Shown: positions 43,579-52,440 of the stretch, piece by piece
Position numbering within the stretch: position 1 is the stretch's first letter
Layout of the letters: the number at the start of each line of letters is the position of its first letter
Assembly (NCBI GenBank): GCA_012837715.1
Contig: DUQR01000041.1
Span: 1 to 64,000, forward strand
Length of the DNA: 64,000 nucleotides
Source of the DNA: Bacillota bacterium
GTDB taxonomy: Bacteria > Bacillota > UBA4882 > UBA10575
Direction: 5' to 3'
Notes under the pieces: model-generated
Databases searched by the model: none
What the model saw: only the letters and a program-made list of their open reading frames with translations
Told to the model about the DNA's origin: nothing
Made by a program: the position numbers and the translations under genes

Positions 43579-44904
43579 CTACCAGAAAGGTAACTTTGGC
43601 AGCCCGCCTTTACCAGCTTTTCCAAGTTGCTTCATCATCTTTTTACTCTGCTCAAACTGGGAGAGGAGCCGGTTCACTTCCTGAACCGACCGCCCCGCCC
43701 CCTTCGCGATCCGCCGGCGTCGACTGGCGTTGATGATCTGAGGGGTTCTCCGTTCTTCCGGGGTCATCGATTGAATAAGGGCTTCCAAGTGTTTCATGCT
43801 TTTCTCGTTAAACTCCAGACCTTGTAGTTGTTTAGGTTTTATCCCCGGTAACATGCCTAAGATTTGGTCTAAGGGGCCCATCTTCTGAACTTGGCGCATT
43901 TGATCCAAAAAGTCTTCTAAAGTGAACTCATCCTTTTGGATCTTCTTGAACAGCGCTTTCGCCTGTTCGGCTTCGACATTAGCTTCTGCTTTTTCAATCA
44001 GCGTTAAAACATCACCCATGCCCAAAATGCGGGAAGCCAACCGCTCCGGGTGAAAAACCTCAATCCCGTCCAGTTTCTCACCACTACCGATCAACTTAAT
44101 CGGACAACCGGTCACCTCCCGGATGGAAAGGGCGGCCCCGCCCCTGGTATCGCTGTCTAACTTGGTTAAGATCAACCCGGTCAAGGTAAGCTGCTCATGG
44201 AAATTGCGGGCAACGTTAACCGCATCCTGACCGGTCATCGCGTCAACCACCAGGAGAATCTCTTCCGGTTCCACCGCTTCTTTAATCGCGGCCAATTCTC
44301 CCATCAATTCCGCGTCCACATGAAGGCGACCGGCGGTATCTATGATCACTACATCTCGTTGGGTTTGGCGGGCTTTCTCCACCCCTCCGGTGGCAATGGT
44401 CACCGGATCCCGACCGGAATCACTGTAGACCGGTAAATCCAGTTGCTGACCAAGGACTTCCAATTGTTTAACCGCGGCCGGACGGTAAACATCCGCTGCC
44501 ACCAAAAGGGGCCGCCGTCCCTGGTTTTTAAGCAAGCCGCCAAGTTTACCGGCGGTAGTCGTTTTCCCGGCGCCCTGCAAACCGGCGAGAAGATAGACCG
44601 TTGGCGGACGGTCACTGCTCTTCAGCTTCTCCGCCTTCTCCCCCATCATCTTCGTCAATTCCTGGTGCACAATCTTGATCACCATCTGTCCGGGGGTTAA
44701 ACTATCCATTACTTCCTGGCCAATCGCCCTTTCCCGCACGCGGTTGATAAAATTGCGGACCACTCGGAAGTTAACATCCGCTTCTAATAGGGCCAGTTTA
44801 ACCTCGCGTAAGGCCTCATCCACATCTTTTTCACCCAGTTTCCCTTTTCCGCGTAAACGGCGGAAAGTCTCCTGGAGTTTTTCTGATAGCGCCGAAAAAA
44901 CCAT
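43579..44904 (-). CDS. ffh: Signal recognition particle GTPase Ffh
   Basis: SRP54 homologue that targets nascent membrane and secreted proteins. N-domain FSALSEKLQETFRRLRGKGK, G1 LLAGLQGAGKTTTAGKLGGL, G3 DVVIIDTAGRLHVDAELM, G4 LTKLDSDTRGG, and the methionine-rich M domain (DQMRQVQKMGPLDQILGMLP; SMTPEERRTPQIINASRRRR) are present in 441 residues. Preceded by ylxM two bases away. Confidence 0.97.
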   Translation of the reverse strand: MVFSALSEKLQETFRRLRGKGKLGEKDVDEALREVKLALLEADVNFRVVRNFINRVRERAIGQEVMDSLTPGQMVIKIVHQELTKMMGEKAEKLKSSDRPPTVYLLAGLQGAGKTTTAGKLGGLLKNQGRRPLLVAADVYRPAAVKQLEVLGQQLDLPVYSDSGRDPVTIATGGVEKARQTQRDVVIIDTAGRLHVDAELMGELAAIKEAVEPEEILLVVDAMTGQDAVNVARNFHEQLTLTGLILTKLDSDTRGGAALSIREVTGCPIKLIGSGEKLDGIEVFHPERLASRILGMGDVLTLIEKAEANVEAEQAKALFKKIQKDEFTLEDFLDQMRQVQKMGPLDQILGMLPGIKPKQLQGLEFNEKSMKHLEALIQSMTPEERRTPQIINASRRRRIAKGAGRSVQEVNRLLSQFEQSKKMMKQLGKAGKGGLPKLPFW

Positions 44905-44906
44905 CT

Positions 44907-45344
44907 TTATCTTCCGCTCCCTTTATCTCCGGATTTGACCTCTAGCTCCCGGGTCTTTGTTCCTGGCCCCTCTTCGCTCCCTAGCTCTAAAACGGAGAAC
45001 AACCTAGTCAAAGCCGCGCGCACCCGGGCCAAGCCCCTAACCACCTGTTCATCCGCAGGTCGCAGGCGGTCCAGGTCCTCCACCGCTTCTTTCACCTCTT
45101 TTACCGCCTCCAGCTCTTGTAAGTAACGGGCGACCAGACCCAGCTTACTCTCCCATCCTGCCAAGAGTCTTTCGGTGCGTTGCAAGAGATCATGGACGGC
45201 TTGTCGCGTGGTGCCCTCTTCCTCGGCAATCTCCGCTAAGGAAAGGTTATCCAAATAATAAAGGCCAAAAACCCGCTGTTGTTTCGGTGTTAGTAATCCG
45301 CCATAGAAATCATAGAGTAGGCCCATCCACACCACATTCTCCAT
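44907..45344 (-). CDS. ylxM: YlxM-family helix-turn-helix protein (UPF0122)
   Basis: A small SRP-associated protein that in streptococci modulates SRP activity. The sigma-70-r4-like HTH (LTPKQQRVFGLYYLDNLSLA, EIAEEEGTTRQAVHDLLQR) covers residues 20-70; the C-terminal half is charged and alpha-helical and longer than in many homologues. I use ATG 45344, after AGGAGG and nine bases, for 145 residues. Lies two bases before ffh, the usual place. Confidence 0.9.
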   Translation of the reverse strand: MENVVWMGLLYDFYGGLLTPKQQRVFGLYYLDNLSLAEIAEEEGTTRQAVHDLLQRTERLLAGWESKLGLVARYLQELEAVKEVKEAVEDLDRLRPADEQVVRGLARVRAALTRLFSVLELGSEEGPGTKTRELEVKSGDKGSGR

Positions 45345-45813
45345 TCTGATGAGCCTCCTTGCTGACAAGTATATTTACTTTACACCTGACTAGTATAAGG
45401 ACTGAAGCGGGAAAAGTCAAGCTTTTTTTGACGGCTTTTCCCTTCAACCAAAGCCCTTTTACGTATTGGCAACAATAATAAACGATTTAGATGTAATCAT
45501 TTTCCCCGCTTTACGTCTAAAGAAGAAAACCTCCGGTCAGACCATAGGACTTACCCGGGTTAAGGATTCACCTCAGTAATCCTTTTCCCTTGGACACTGG
45601 ACTGTTACGCATCAAAACTATTTATAACTGGATAAACAAAGCCAATTAAGGGAGAAGGCAAAAAGCCTTTCCGCAGTAGAGTTAAAAGCGGGTCCAGCCA
45701 CATAAATGCCGCCAGCGGAAGCGATTACTTTGTCCCAACAAAAAACCGGGGTATTTATGTAATTTCCTCAAATGGTCTAAACTAATCTTAGCCGGAGACT
45801 AGGGGGTCAACCA
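45345..45813. other. Divergent intergenic region between ylxM and degV with possible structured RNA
   Basis: About 470 bp without a credible gene. Two stems stand out: AAGGC-AAAAA-GCCTT (45655-45669) and a long-range pair ACATAAATGCC (45700-45710) with GGTATTTATGT (45750-45760), 10 of 11 plus a G-T pair, enclosing a 39-nt loop that contains GCCAGCGGAAGCG. They sit 54-160 bp before the degV start and could be a leader or small RNA. I cannot name it. Confidence 0.35.
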
Positions 45814-46656
45814 TTGAAAAGAATCGCTTTAGTAACCGATAGTACCGCCGATCTTACCGCGGAAATGAAAAGAGCATTTAATGTGTACACTATTCCTTTA
45901 AAAGTCAGATTTGCCGAGCAGGAGTTTAAGGATGGTGAACTGACACCGGAAGAGTTTTACCACCGTTTGGCCAAAGGAGGACCACTGCCCCAAACTTCCC
46001 AACCGTCACCGGAAGAATTCCGTCAGCTTTACCGGAAACTTCTGGTTGATCACGACGCGATCCTTTCCATCCATCTCTCCTCCGCCTTAAGTGGCACCTT
46101 GAATGCGGCGGCACTGGCAAAAGCCGATTTTAAGCAGGAAATCCACCTTTTCGATTCCAAAAACATCAGTCTCGGGATCGGTCTCCTGATCAAGGAAGCG
46201 GCCCGCCTCATTGCTGAAGGCCTTCCCCTCCCCCAGATCATTGCCGAGCTCAAAAAGGTCCGGGGACAAATCGTGACCCTTTTTACCCTTAATACATTAG
46301 AATATCTACACAAAGGAGGCCGCATCGGTAGAGTCCCCAATTTACTGGGTTCACTCCTGAAAGTAAAACCTTTGATCCGGGTTAATCCGGAGGGGGTCTA
46401 TGTTTTGCAGGGAATAGCCCGTACCCAAGACCGGGCGCTGAAAGGAATCGTCCATGCCTTTCAAGAGCTGGCCGCCGGTGAAAAACCGTCCCTCCTTTTT
46501 GTCGCCCACGGCGCCGCCCTTGAGGCCGGCCAACGCTTGAAAAACCTTCTGGAAACCAGCTTTCAACTGCAAGCTTCCGCCTTTACCCAAGTCGGGCCAG
46601 TCATCGGGGTCCATACCGGGCCGGGCACCGTCGGCGCCGCCATCCTCTTTAAGTAA
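45814..46656 (+). CDS. DegV family fatty-acid-binding protein (FakB-like)
   Basis: A 280-residue two-domain protein that binds a long-chain fatty acid, in characterised relatives as the FakB partner of FakA. ALVTDSTADLTAEMKRAF at the N-terminus, TSQPSPEEFRQLYRKLL, SIHLSSALSGTLNAA and GRIGRVPNLLGSLLKVKP match the family; H275-like GVHTGPGTVG is at the C-terminus. TTG start at 45814 after AGGGGGTC and five bases. Possibly the partner of the yloV/fakA-like protein at 16983. Confidence 0.9.
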   Translation: MKRIALVTDSTADLTAEMKRAFNVYTIPLKVRFAEQEFKDGELTPEEFYHRLAKGGPLPQTSQPSPEEFRQLYRKLLVDHDAILSIHLSSALSGTLNAAALAKADFKQEIHLFDSKNISLGIGLLIKEAARLIAEGLPLPQIIAELKKVRGQIVTLFTLNTLEYLHKGGRIGRVPNLLGSLLKVKPLIRVNPEGVYVLQGIARTQDRALKGIVHAFQELAAGEKPSLLFVAHGAALEAGQRLKNLLETSFQLQASAFTQVGPVIGVHTGPGTVGAAILFK

Positions 46657-46673
46657 AGATTGCCTCGAAAAAA

Positions 46674-46704
46674 AAAGAAACTGTCTCCATGCGACAGTTT
46701 CTTT
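46674..46704. terminator. Bidirectional hairpin terminator between degV and the AcuB-like gene
   Basis: A perfect 12-bp stem AAAGAAACTGTC (46674-46685) / GACAGTTTCTTT (46693-46704), loop TCCATGC. The minus-strand reading has a long run of T after the stem (nine A on plus at 46668-46676), so termination is strongest for the liv/acuB side; for degV the stem itself ends in TTTCTTT. Confidence 0.8.
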
Positions 46705-46739
46705 CGCTCCAGACCTGTATTATCAGTAATACCGGTTAA

Positions 46740-47369
46740 TTAGTCGGAAATGGTCACCGAAGTAATCCGAAAACCTTTTTCCTTCAGTTTATCGGTAAGC
46801 TCCTCCGGCTTCCGGGTATCAACCCGGAGGACAATTTCCCCATGGTAGATCGCCAGATGCGTGATATTAACATTACATGCGGCAATTGTCTTCGCCAGTT
46901 CCGCCAGGACACCCGGGCGGTCTTCCTGGATCAAAATGGAGATCCTGCTGCCATGCTCCCGGAACCCCATGATCTCAATAAAGGCATCGAAAATATTGGA
47001 TTCGGTAATAATCCCGACCAGTTTACCTTTTTCGACCACCGGAAGCCCGCCGACGCTATTATCTCTCATCTTTAAAGCGGCAACTTCCAACAAATCATCG
47101 GGGGAGACAGTGACGACTTTTTTGGTCATCACCTCTTCCACCTTTGTCTTGGAAAGCAAATAATTGATCTCAAAAATACTAAGCGAGGTTGCTGAAGAAG
47201 GTGAAACTTCCATTAACTTCCGTTCGGTGATAATTCCCACCAGTTTTCCGTCTTTAACCACCGGGACCCGGTTAATTTTCTTCTCCCGCATTAATTCCAA
47301 GGCATCAGCAATCATGGTGTCCGGGGAGACCGTAAAAGGATTGATCGTCATCCGGCTACGCACATACAT
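46740..47369 (-). CDS. CBS-ACT domain regulatory protein (AcuB-like)
   Basis: Two CBS domains (about residues 8-60, MTINPFTVSPDTMIADALEL; and 79-130, VMTKKVVTVSPDDLLEVAAL) and a C-terminal ACT domain (ISILIQEDRPGVLAELAKTI). Such proteins sense nucleotides and amino acids; AcuB acts in acetoin use in Bacillus but here the gene is the last of the liv operon, so a role linked to branched-chain amino acids is more natural, by inference. I use ATG 47369, with GGAGG eight bases upstream (209 residues); a longer frame reaching 47516 overlaps livF. Confidence 0.82.
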   Translation of the reverse strand: MYVRSRMTINPFTVSPDTMIADALELMREKKINRVPVVKDGKLVGIITERKLMEVSPSSATSLSIFEINYLLSKTKVEEVMTKKVVTVSPDDLLEVAALKMRDNSVGGLPVVEKGKLVGIITESNIFDAFIEIMGFREHGSRISILIQEDRPGVLAELAKTIAACNVNITHLAIYHGEIVLRVDTRKPEELTDKLKEKGFRITSVTISD

Positions 47370-47409
47370 TCTACTTCCCTCCATTTCGTCCTTTTTTGCT
47401 TTTTCGCCC

Positions 47410-48117
47410 TTATCCTCCCAGGTAGGCTTTGCGTACTTCTTCACTGTTAGCCAGTTCTTTGGCATCGCCCTGTAAAACAACGCGTCCGGTTTCCAGCACA
47501 TAAGCCCGATTCGCAATGGAGAGGGCTAATTGGGCGTTCTGCTCCACCAGTAAAATCGTGGCGCCCGTCGCGTTAATCTCTTTGATAATCTCAAAGATCT
47601 CCTTCACCAGTAAGGGGGCGAGACCCATTGAAGGCTCATCCATCAAAACCAGTTTCGGTCGGGACATTAGCGTCCGCGCGATCGCCAACATCTGTTGCTC
47701 ACCGCCGCTTAAGGTACCGGCCACTTGCTTCAGGCGTTCCTTCAGGCGAGGGAAACGCGTAAATACCATCTGGTAATCGTCCTTAATTCCCTTGGGGTCC
47801 TTCCGGGTAAAAGCACCCATCTCCAAGTTTTCTTTTACGGTGAGATTGGCAAAAATCCTTCTGCCCTCCGGCACATGGGCCAAACCCAATTGCACAATCT
47901 GGTGGGGCAAAGCGGCGGTCAGATCCTGTTCCAGGAAGCGCACGCTACCCGCCGCAATGGGAATCAGTCCAGAGATGGCATGAAGCGTCGTGGTCTTTCC
48001 CGCTCCGTTGGCTCCGATTAAGGTCACAATCTCCCCTTCCTTAACCTCGAAGCTGACTTCATGCAAGGCATGGATATTACCATAATAGACATCAAGGTTT
48101 TCGACCTTAAGCATCAT
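47410..48117 (-). CDS. livF: Branched-chain amino acid ABC transporter ATP-binding protein LivF
   Basis: One of two ATPases of a branched-chain amino-acid importer. Walker A IGANGAGKTTTLHAISG, LSGGEQQMLAIARTL, and Walker B LVLMDEPSMGLAPLLVKEIF are present in 235 residues; the MLKVENLDVYYGNIHALHEV start is typical LivF. ATG 48117 overlaps livG by 11 nt. Confidence 0.95.
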   Translation of the reverse strand: MMLKVENLDVYYGNIHALHEVSFEVKEGEIVTLIGANGAGKTTTLHAISGLIPIAAGSVRFLEQDLTAALPHQIVQLGLAHVPEGRRIFANLTVKENLEMGAFTRKDPKGIKDDYQMVFTRFPRLKERLKQVAGTLSGGEQQMLAIARTLMSRPKLVLMDEPSMGLAPLLVKEIFEIIKEINATGATILLVEQNAQLALSIANRAYVLETGRVVLQGDAKELANSEEVRKAYLGG

Positions 48118-48898
48118 TCTCCATCTCCTTCCCGAGATAGGCTTTGATCACCAGAGGGTTATTGGCAATTTCAGCGGGGGTACCCCGGGCAATCGTCCGA
48201 CCGTAATCCAAGACGTAAATCCGCTGACAGATCCCCATCACCAACTTCATATCATGTTCGATAAGGAGAATAGTAAGGGCAAAGCGCTCCTTTATATATT
48301 CAATCAAATCCATTAACTCCTGGGTTTCCTGGGGGTTCATCCCGGCAGCCGGTTCATCCAGGAGCAAGATATGGGGCTTGGTGGCCAAGGCCCGCACGAT
48401 CTCGAGTTTCCGTTGTTCACCATAGGGTAAGTTTTTCGCCAATTCGCCACTTTTCGCCTCAATATTGAAAATCTTGAGCAGCTCCATGCTTTGTTCTTCA
48501 ATCCGTTCTTCTTCCTGGTAATACTTGGGCAGCCTCAAGACAGCATCAAGCGTGTTATATTCCACATTCAGGTGGTTGGCAATCCGCACATTATCCAAAA
48601 CGGTTAAGTCTTTAAACAACCGGATATTCTGGAAAGTACGTGCCATCCCCAAAGCAGTAATCTGGTAGGGGTGTAATTTCCGGATATCCTGAACTTCGTC
48701 CTTGCGGTCTTTAATCATAATCCGCCCATTGGTTGGTTTATAAACCCCGGTTAGCATATTAAAGATCGTCGTCTTGCCCGCCCCGTTCGGACCGATTAAA
48801 CCGACCAGCTCTCCTTCTTTAATATCCAGATTCAAACCGGAAACGGCCATTAAGCCACCGAACTGAATCGAAATATTCTCCGTTTTTAAGACGGTCAT
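48107..48898 (-). CDS. livG: Branched-chain amino acid ABC transporter ATP-binding protein LivG
   Basis: Second ATPase of the importer. ENISIQFGGLMAVSGLNLDI, Walker A IGPNGAGKTTIFNMLTG, LPYGEQRKLEIVRALA, and LLLDEPAAGMNPQETQEL are typical LivG features. 263 residues; ATG 48898 overlaps livM's stop by 4 nt. Confidence 0.95.
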   Translation of the reverse strand: MTVLKTENISIQFGGLMAVSGLNLDIKEGELVGLIGPNGAGKTTIFNMLTGVYKPTNGRIMIKDRKDEVQDIRKLHPYQITALGMARTFQNIRLFKDLTVLDNVRIANHLNVEYNTLDAVLRLPKYYQEEERIEEQSMELLKIFNIEAKSGELAKNLPYGEQRKLEIVRALATKPHILLLDEPAAGMNPQETQELMDLIEYIKERFALTILLIEHDMKLVMGICQRIYVLDYGRTIARGTPAEIANNPLVIKAYLGKEMENDA

Positions 48899-49917
48899 TG
48901 GACTTCACCCGCCTTATCTGAAGATTTCTCCTGGGTTGGGCGCTCACTATTAAGCTTATTAATTAAAGTGGCCAACGAGAATTCCCGGTTACCGAATAAG
49001 CCCATAATTCCTGAAGGCTGAAAAATCATCACGACAATTAAGATCAAGGGATAAATTACTAAACGATAATCCTTAAGAAAGCGTAAGACTTCTTGTAAAT
49101 AGGTAAGACCGATCCCGGCCAGGACCGTCCCCGTAAGGTTCCCCATCCCGCCTAAAACAACGATGATCAGGAACTCCACTGATTTTTGGAAGTTAAACAT
49201 ATTCGGGCTCAAGTAACCAAAGAACGGCGCATAAAGGGCTCCGCCCAAACCGCCGATGAACGCCGAAACGGTGAAGGAAAAAATCTTATAGTAAAAGACA
49301 TTAATCCCCATGGCGTTCGCGGCGATCTCATCCTCCCGGATCGAAATGATCGCCTTCCCGTGGGATGACCGGAGCAAATTACTGAGCAGGACTACCACAA
49401 AGGCCAAAACAAAATAGACCAGAGCAAAGGAGACCACTGGACGCCAGAAAAAATTGGTGGTATACGTGGGTATCCCTTTTAATCCGGCCGGACCGCCGGT
49501 CAAATCGGGTAAATTAATCATCACAACCCGAATAATCTCCCCAAAACCCAAGGTGACGATAGCCAGATAATCCCCGCGCAACCTTAAGGTTGGTAGGCCA
49601 ATCAAAAATCCAAAGATCGCGGCCATCAGTGCTCCGCCAATGATCGCTGGAAAGACATGGATGTTTAGTTTCATCATTAAGGCCGCCGTCGTATAAGCCC
49701 CTACCGCCATAAAACCGGCATGCCCCAAGGCCAACTGACCGGTGAAACCGGAAATTAAGTTTAGTCCTAAAGCAATAATAACATTGATCCCGGCGATGGT
49801 CAAAACCTGACTGGTATACTCATCAATGATCCGGAGCGCAACCAGGACATTCAAAAGCAATAAGACTATGGCGACCACAAAACCAGAAACGACAGTTGTT
49901 TTTTTCTTACTCACCAA
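48895..49917 (-). CDS. livM: Branched-chain amino acid ABC transporter permease LivM
   Basis: Integral membrane permease, about eight to ten segments, with GLNLISGFTGQLALGHAGF and FGFLIGLPTLRLRGDYLAIV, EIIRVVMINLPDLTGGPAGL and AFIGGLGGALYAPFF, which are LivM signatures. 340 residues. Confidence 0.94.
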   Translation of the reverse strand: MVSKKKTTVVSGFVVAIVLLLLNVLVALRIIDEYTSQVLTIAGINVIIALGLNLISGFTGQLALGHAGFMAVGAYTTAALMMKLNIHVFPAIIGGALMAAIFGFLIGLPTLRLRGDYLAIVTLGFGEIIRVVMINLPDLTGGPAGLKGIPTYTTNFFWRPVVSFALVYFVLAFVVVLLSNLLRSSHGKAIISIREDEIAANAMGINVFYYKIFSFTVSAFIGGLGGALYAPFFGYLSPNMFNFQKSVEFLIIVVLGGMGNLTGTVLAGIGLTYLQEVLRFLKDYRLVIYPLILIVVMIFQPSGIMGLFGNREFSLATLINKLNSERPTQEKSSDKAGEVQ

Positions 49918-49924
49918 AGCTCAC

Positions 49925-50827
49925 CTACACTTTCTCACCCATGGGTTTACCAAGGAGACCGGAAGGTTTCACCACTAAAATGAGGATCAACAAACCAAAA
50001 GCGATGGCGTCAGAGAGTTGCGATGACAAAAAACCTTTGGTCAACGTCTCCGCCACGCCTAAAATCAAACCGCCCAGTACCGCTCCAGGAATACTGCCAA
50101 TTCCGCCAAGGACGGCCGCAATAAAGGCTTTCATCCCGGGCATGATGCCCATATAAGGCTCGATTTGCGGATAAGCGCTGGCAAAGAGGATACCGGCCGC
50201 CGCCGCCAATGATGAACCTAAAACAAAGGTAAAAGAGATCACCCGGTCGACATTGATTCCCATTAATGCTGAGGCGCCTTTATCAAAAGAAACCGCCCGC
50301 ATCGCTTTGCCAATCTTAGTGAAACTAACAATATAATTCAGGACTAGCATTAAAAAGATGGCCACCACAAAAACCAGGATCTGAACCTGACTAATACTTA
50401 CTAGCCCGAACCAATTATAGTTCACCACCGGCAAGGTGGGAAAGACCCGGGGGTTCGGCCCGATCATCGGGAGCACGCGCGCGCCGTTCTCTAACAAGAA
50501 AGAGACCCCGATCGCCGTAATCAAGGAGTTGATCCGTGGTTGGTTACGTAACGGTTTATAACATAGTTTCTCCATCGTAACGCCTAAGGTTAGGCAGAAG
50601 AGCATCGCCGGTAAAAAGGACAGCATCAGGGTTACAGGTGTAATACCCCATTGTTTTAGGACAAAATAACTGACAAAGGCGCCCACCATCAGAATATCGC
50701 CATGGGCAAAGTTGATCAATTTAATAATCCCGTAAACCATGGTATAGCCCAAGGCTAATAAGGCGTAGATACTTCCGAGAGACAAGCCGTTCAATGTTTG
50801 CTGGCAAAATTGTTGCAGAAAATCCAT
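49925..50827 (-). CDS. livH: Branched-chain amino acid ABC transporter permease LivH
   Basis: Integral membrane permease, with FCQQTLNGLSLGSIYALLAL, YGIIKLINFAHGDILMVGAF, RAVSFDKGASALMGINVD and AAVLGGIGSIPGAVLGGLIL. 300 residues. First permease gene; separated from the binding protein by a 244-bp spacer with a perfect hairpin. Confidence 0.95.
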   Translation of the reverse strand: MDFLQQFCQQTLNGLSLGSIYALLALGYTMVYGIIKLINFAHGDILMVGAFVSYFVLKQWGITPVTLMLSFLPAMLFCLTLGVTMEKLCYKPLRNQPRINSLITAIGVSFLLENGARVLPMIGPNPRVFPTLPVVNYNWFGLVSISQVQILVFVVAIFLMLVLNYIVSFTKIGKAMRAVSFDKGASALMGINVDRVISFTFVLGSSLAAAAGILFASAYPQIEPYMGIMPGMKAFIAAVLGGIGSIPGAVLGGLILGVAETLTKGFLSSQLSDAIAFGLLILILVVKPSGLLGKPMGEKV

Positions 50828-51012
50828 CCAAACCCCACCTCCTGAGTTAAGGAATTACGCCTCTTTAATTATACTATATATAATCGTCCGCGCGGAACTG
50901 TCAATTCGCTTTTTCTCGATTGTTCCGGTTCTAAGGCATTCCCCTTTTTGGTGAAACAAGCCAAGTGAGAATTTACCGAAAGGGGAAGCAGCTTTAAAAC
51001 GAGTTGCACATA

Positions 51013-51046
51013 AAGTAATGGGAGAAAACACTTTCTCCCATTACTT
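51013..51046 (-). promoter_or_regulatory. Perfect hairpin between livK and livH
   Basis: AAGTAATGGGAGAAA (51013-51027) and TTTCTCCCATTACTT (51032-51046) form a 15-bp perfect stem with a 4-nt loop. On the minus strand it comes 25 bp after the livK stop and is followed only by TTTATG, not a full T-run, so it most likely stabilises or attenuates mRNA so that more binding protein than permease is made. The rest of the 244-bp spacer shows nothing definite. Confidence 0.6.
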
Positions 51047-51071
51047 GTTGACCGCTATTTAATTTTCCGTC

Positions 51072-52220
51072 TTAATCGGGGTTAACCACACCCACATATT
51101 CGGTGGTTAATTTCCCATCGGCGCCCTTAACCACCTTCAAGATGGTGGTGGATTTCACCGGGTCACGATTTTCGTCAAAGGTGATATGTCCAGTGACATA
51201 TTTGGCACTGGTCTCCATCAGCGCCGCCTTAAGCTTTTGCGGATCATCAGTGCCGGCCCGTTCGATGGCTTCCAGCACAATATAAGTGGCATCATAACCC
51301 AACGCCGCAAGGGCATTCGGTGTCAGGCCATAACGTTCCCGATATTGAGCGACAAACTGCTCCACATCGAAATCATCCGCATCTGGGCTATAATGGTTAC
51401 AGTAGTAACCGCCGACCGCTTCTTCCCCGGCTTGACCTACCAACTCATCCCAACCATCGGGGCCAAGCATCGTCACATCCAAGCCTTGGTTCCGCACTTG
51501 TTTAGTGATCAAAGAAACCGTGTTGTAGTAGTCAGGGAGAAAGAGGACATCGGGTTCTTCCGCTTTAATCTTAGTAATCTGCGCATTGAAATCTTTATCC
51601 CCACCGGCGTAAGATTCGGTGGCAACCACTGTCCCGCCTAAAGCAGTAAAAGTTTCTTCAAAACTCTTCGTCAAACCGGTAGAATAGTCGTTATTCATAT
51701 CATAGAGCACGGCGCCCTTCTTTGCGTTTAAGGTTTCAATGGCAAATTGGGCCATGACCGTACCCTGGAAAGAATCTTTAAAACAAGCACGGAAAACCAG
51801 ATCACCCGCATCGGTCACCATATCATTGGTGGAAGTCGGTGTGAAAAGCAAAATCCCTCTTTGCTGGGCTTCTTTCGTGATGGCTAAAGTACAATCACTG
51901 GTTAACCCACCCAGAACCACCTTTACTTTATCTTTCGTGACCAATTTTATCAGGGCGTTCATGGTTTTTTCCGGGTTTTTCTCATCGTCTTCCACAATAA
52001 GCTCGACTTGTTTCCCTAAAACCCCGCCCCTAGCGTTAAATTCATCAACCGCCATCAGCATGGCATCCCGGCATTGGCTTCCAAAGTGGGAAACCGGGCC
52101 GCTGGTAGACATAATTACACCAATTTTAAGGGTATCGCTCTTTCCCCGTCCGGTCAAGATAATAATAATGACCGCCACAACCACCACGAGCGCTCCCACA
52201 ATTAACCATTTCTTTTTCAT
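51072..52220 (-). CDS. livK: Branched-chain amino acid ABC transporter substrate-binding protein LivK
   Basis: Periplasmic-binding-protein fold of type I. LKIGVIMSTSGPVSHFGSQC, GKQVELIVEDDEKNPEKTMN, GGLTSDCTLAITKEAQQRGI and GPDGWDELVGQAGEEAVGGY are conserved. Unlike most Gram-positive binding proteins it shows no lipobox cysteine: the N-terminus MKKKWLIVGALVVVVAVIII is a plain hydrophobic anchor followed by LTGRGKSD. 382 residues. ATG 52220 after AAGGGGGTAAAGG. Confidence 0.92.
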   Translation of the reverse strand: MKKKWLIVGALVVVVAVIIIILTGRGKSDTLKIGVIMSTSGPVSHFGSQCRDAMLMAVDEFNARGGVLGKQVELIVEDDEKNPEKTMNALIKLVTKDKVKVVLGGLTSDCTLAITKEAQQRGILLFTPTSTNDMVTDAGDLVFRACFKDSFQGTVMAQFAIETLNAKKGAVLYDMNNDYSTGLTKSFEETFTALGGTVVATESYAGGDKDFNAQITKIKAEEPDVLFLPDYYNTVSLITKQVRNQGLDVTMLGPDGWDELVGQAGEEAVGGYYCNHYSPDADDFDVEQFVAQYRERYGLTPNALAALGYDATYIVLEAIERAGTDDPQKLKAALMETSAKYVTGHITFDENRDPVKSTTILKVVKGADGKLTTEYVGVVNPD

Positions 52221-52263
52221 TACCTTTACCCCCTTGTATGTTTGTTAAAATAATAAATATACA

Positions 52264-52302
52264 GACGAGACAAATACTACCGGTACCTGTATCGATCTCG
52301 TC
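52264..52302. promoter_or_regulatory. Operator-like palindrome in the livK leader
   Basis: GACGAGA (52264-52270) and TCTCGTC (52296-52302) flank ATAC..GTAT and a centre containing ACCGGT. It lies downstream of the predicted livK promoter, about 45-80 bp before the start, where a repressor or an RNA hairpin could act. No regulator gene is adjacent. Confidence 0.45.
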
Positions 52303-52323
52303 CTCTGGAATTATATTACGAAA

Positions 52324-52352
52324 AATATATCAAACCCACTCGTAAAAGTCAA
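52324..52352 (-). promoter_or_regulatory. Sigma-A type promoter of livK
   Basis: On the minus strand, TTGACT (52347-52352), a 17-bp spacer, and TATATT (52324-52329), about 110 bp upstream of livK; transcription would begin near 52316 and include the palindrome at 52264-52302. Confidence 0.6.
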
Positions 52353-52440
52353 TCTAATTTCACGTAAAAAAAACGCAAATCCTATTCTGTATCATTATTT
52401 ATGCAATGGATTGGCAAACTTATAATCGGGATCCCACTGA

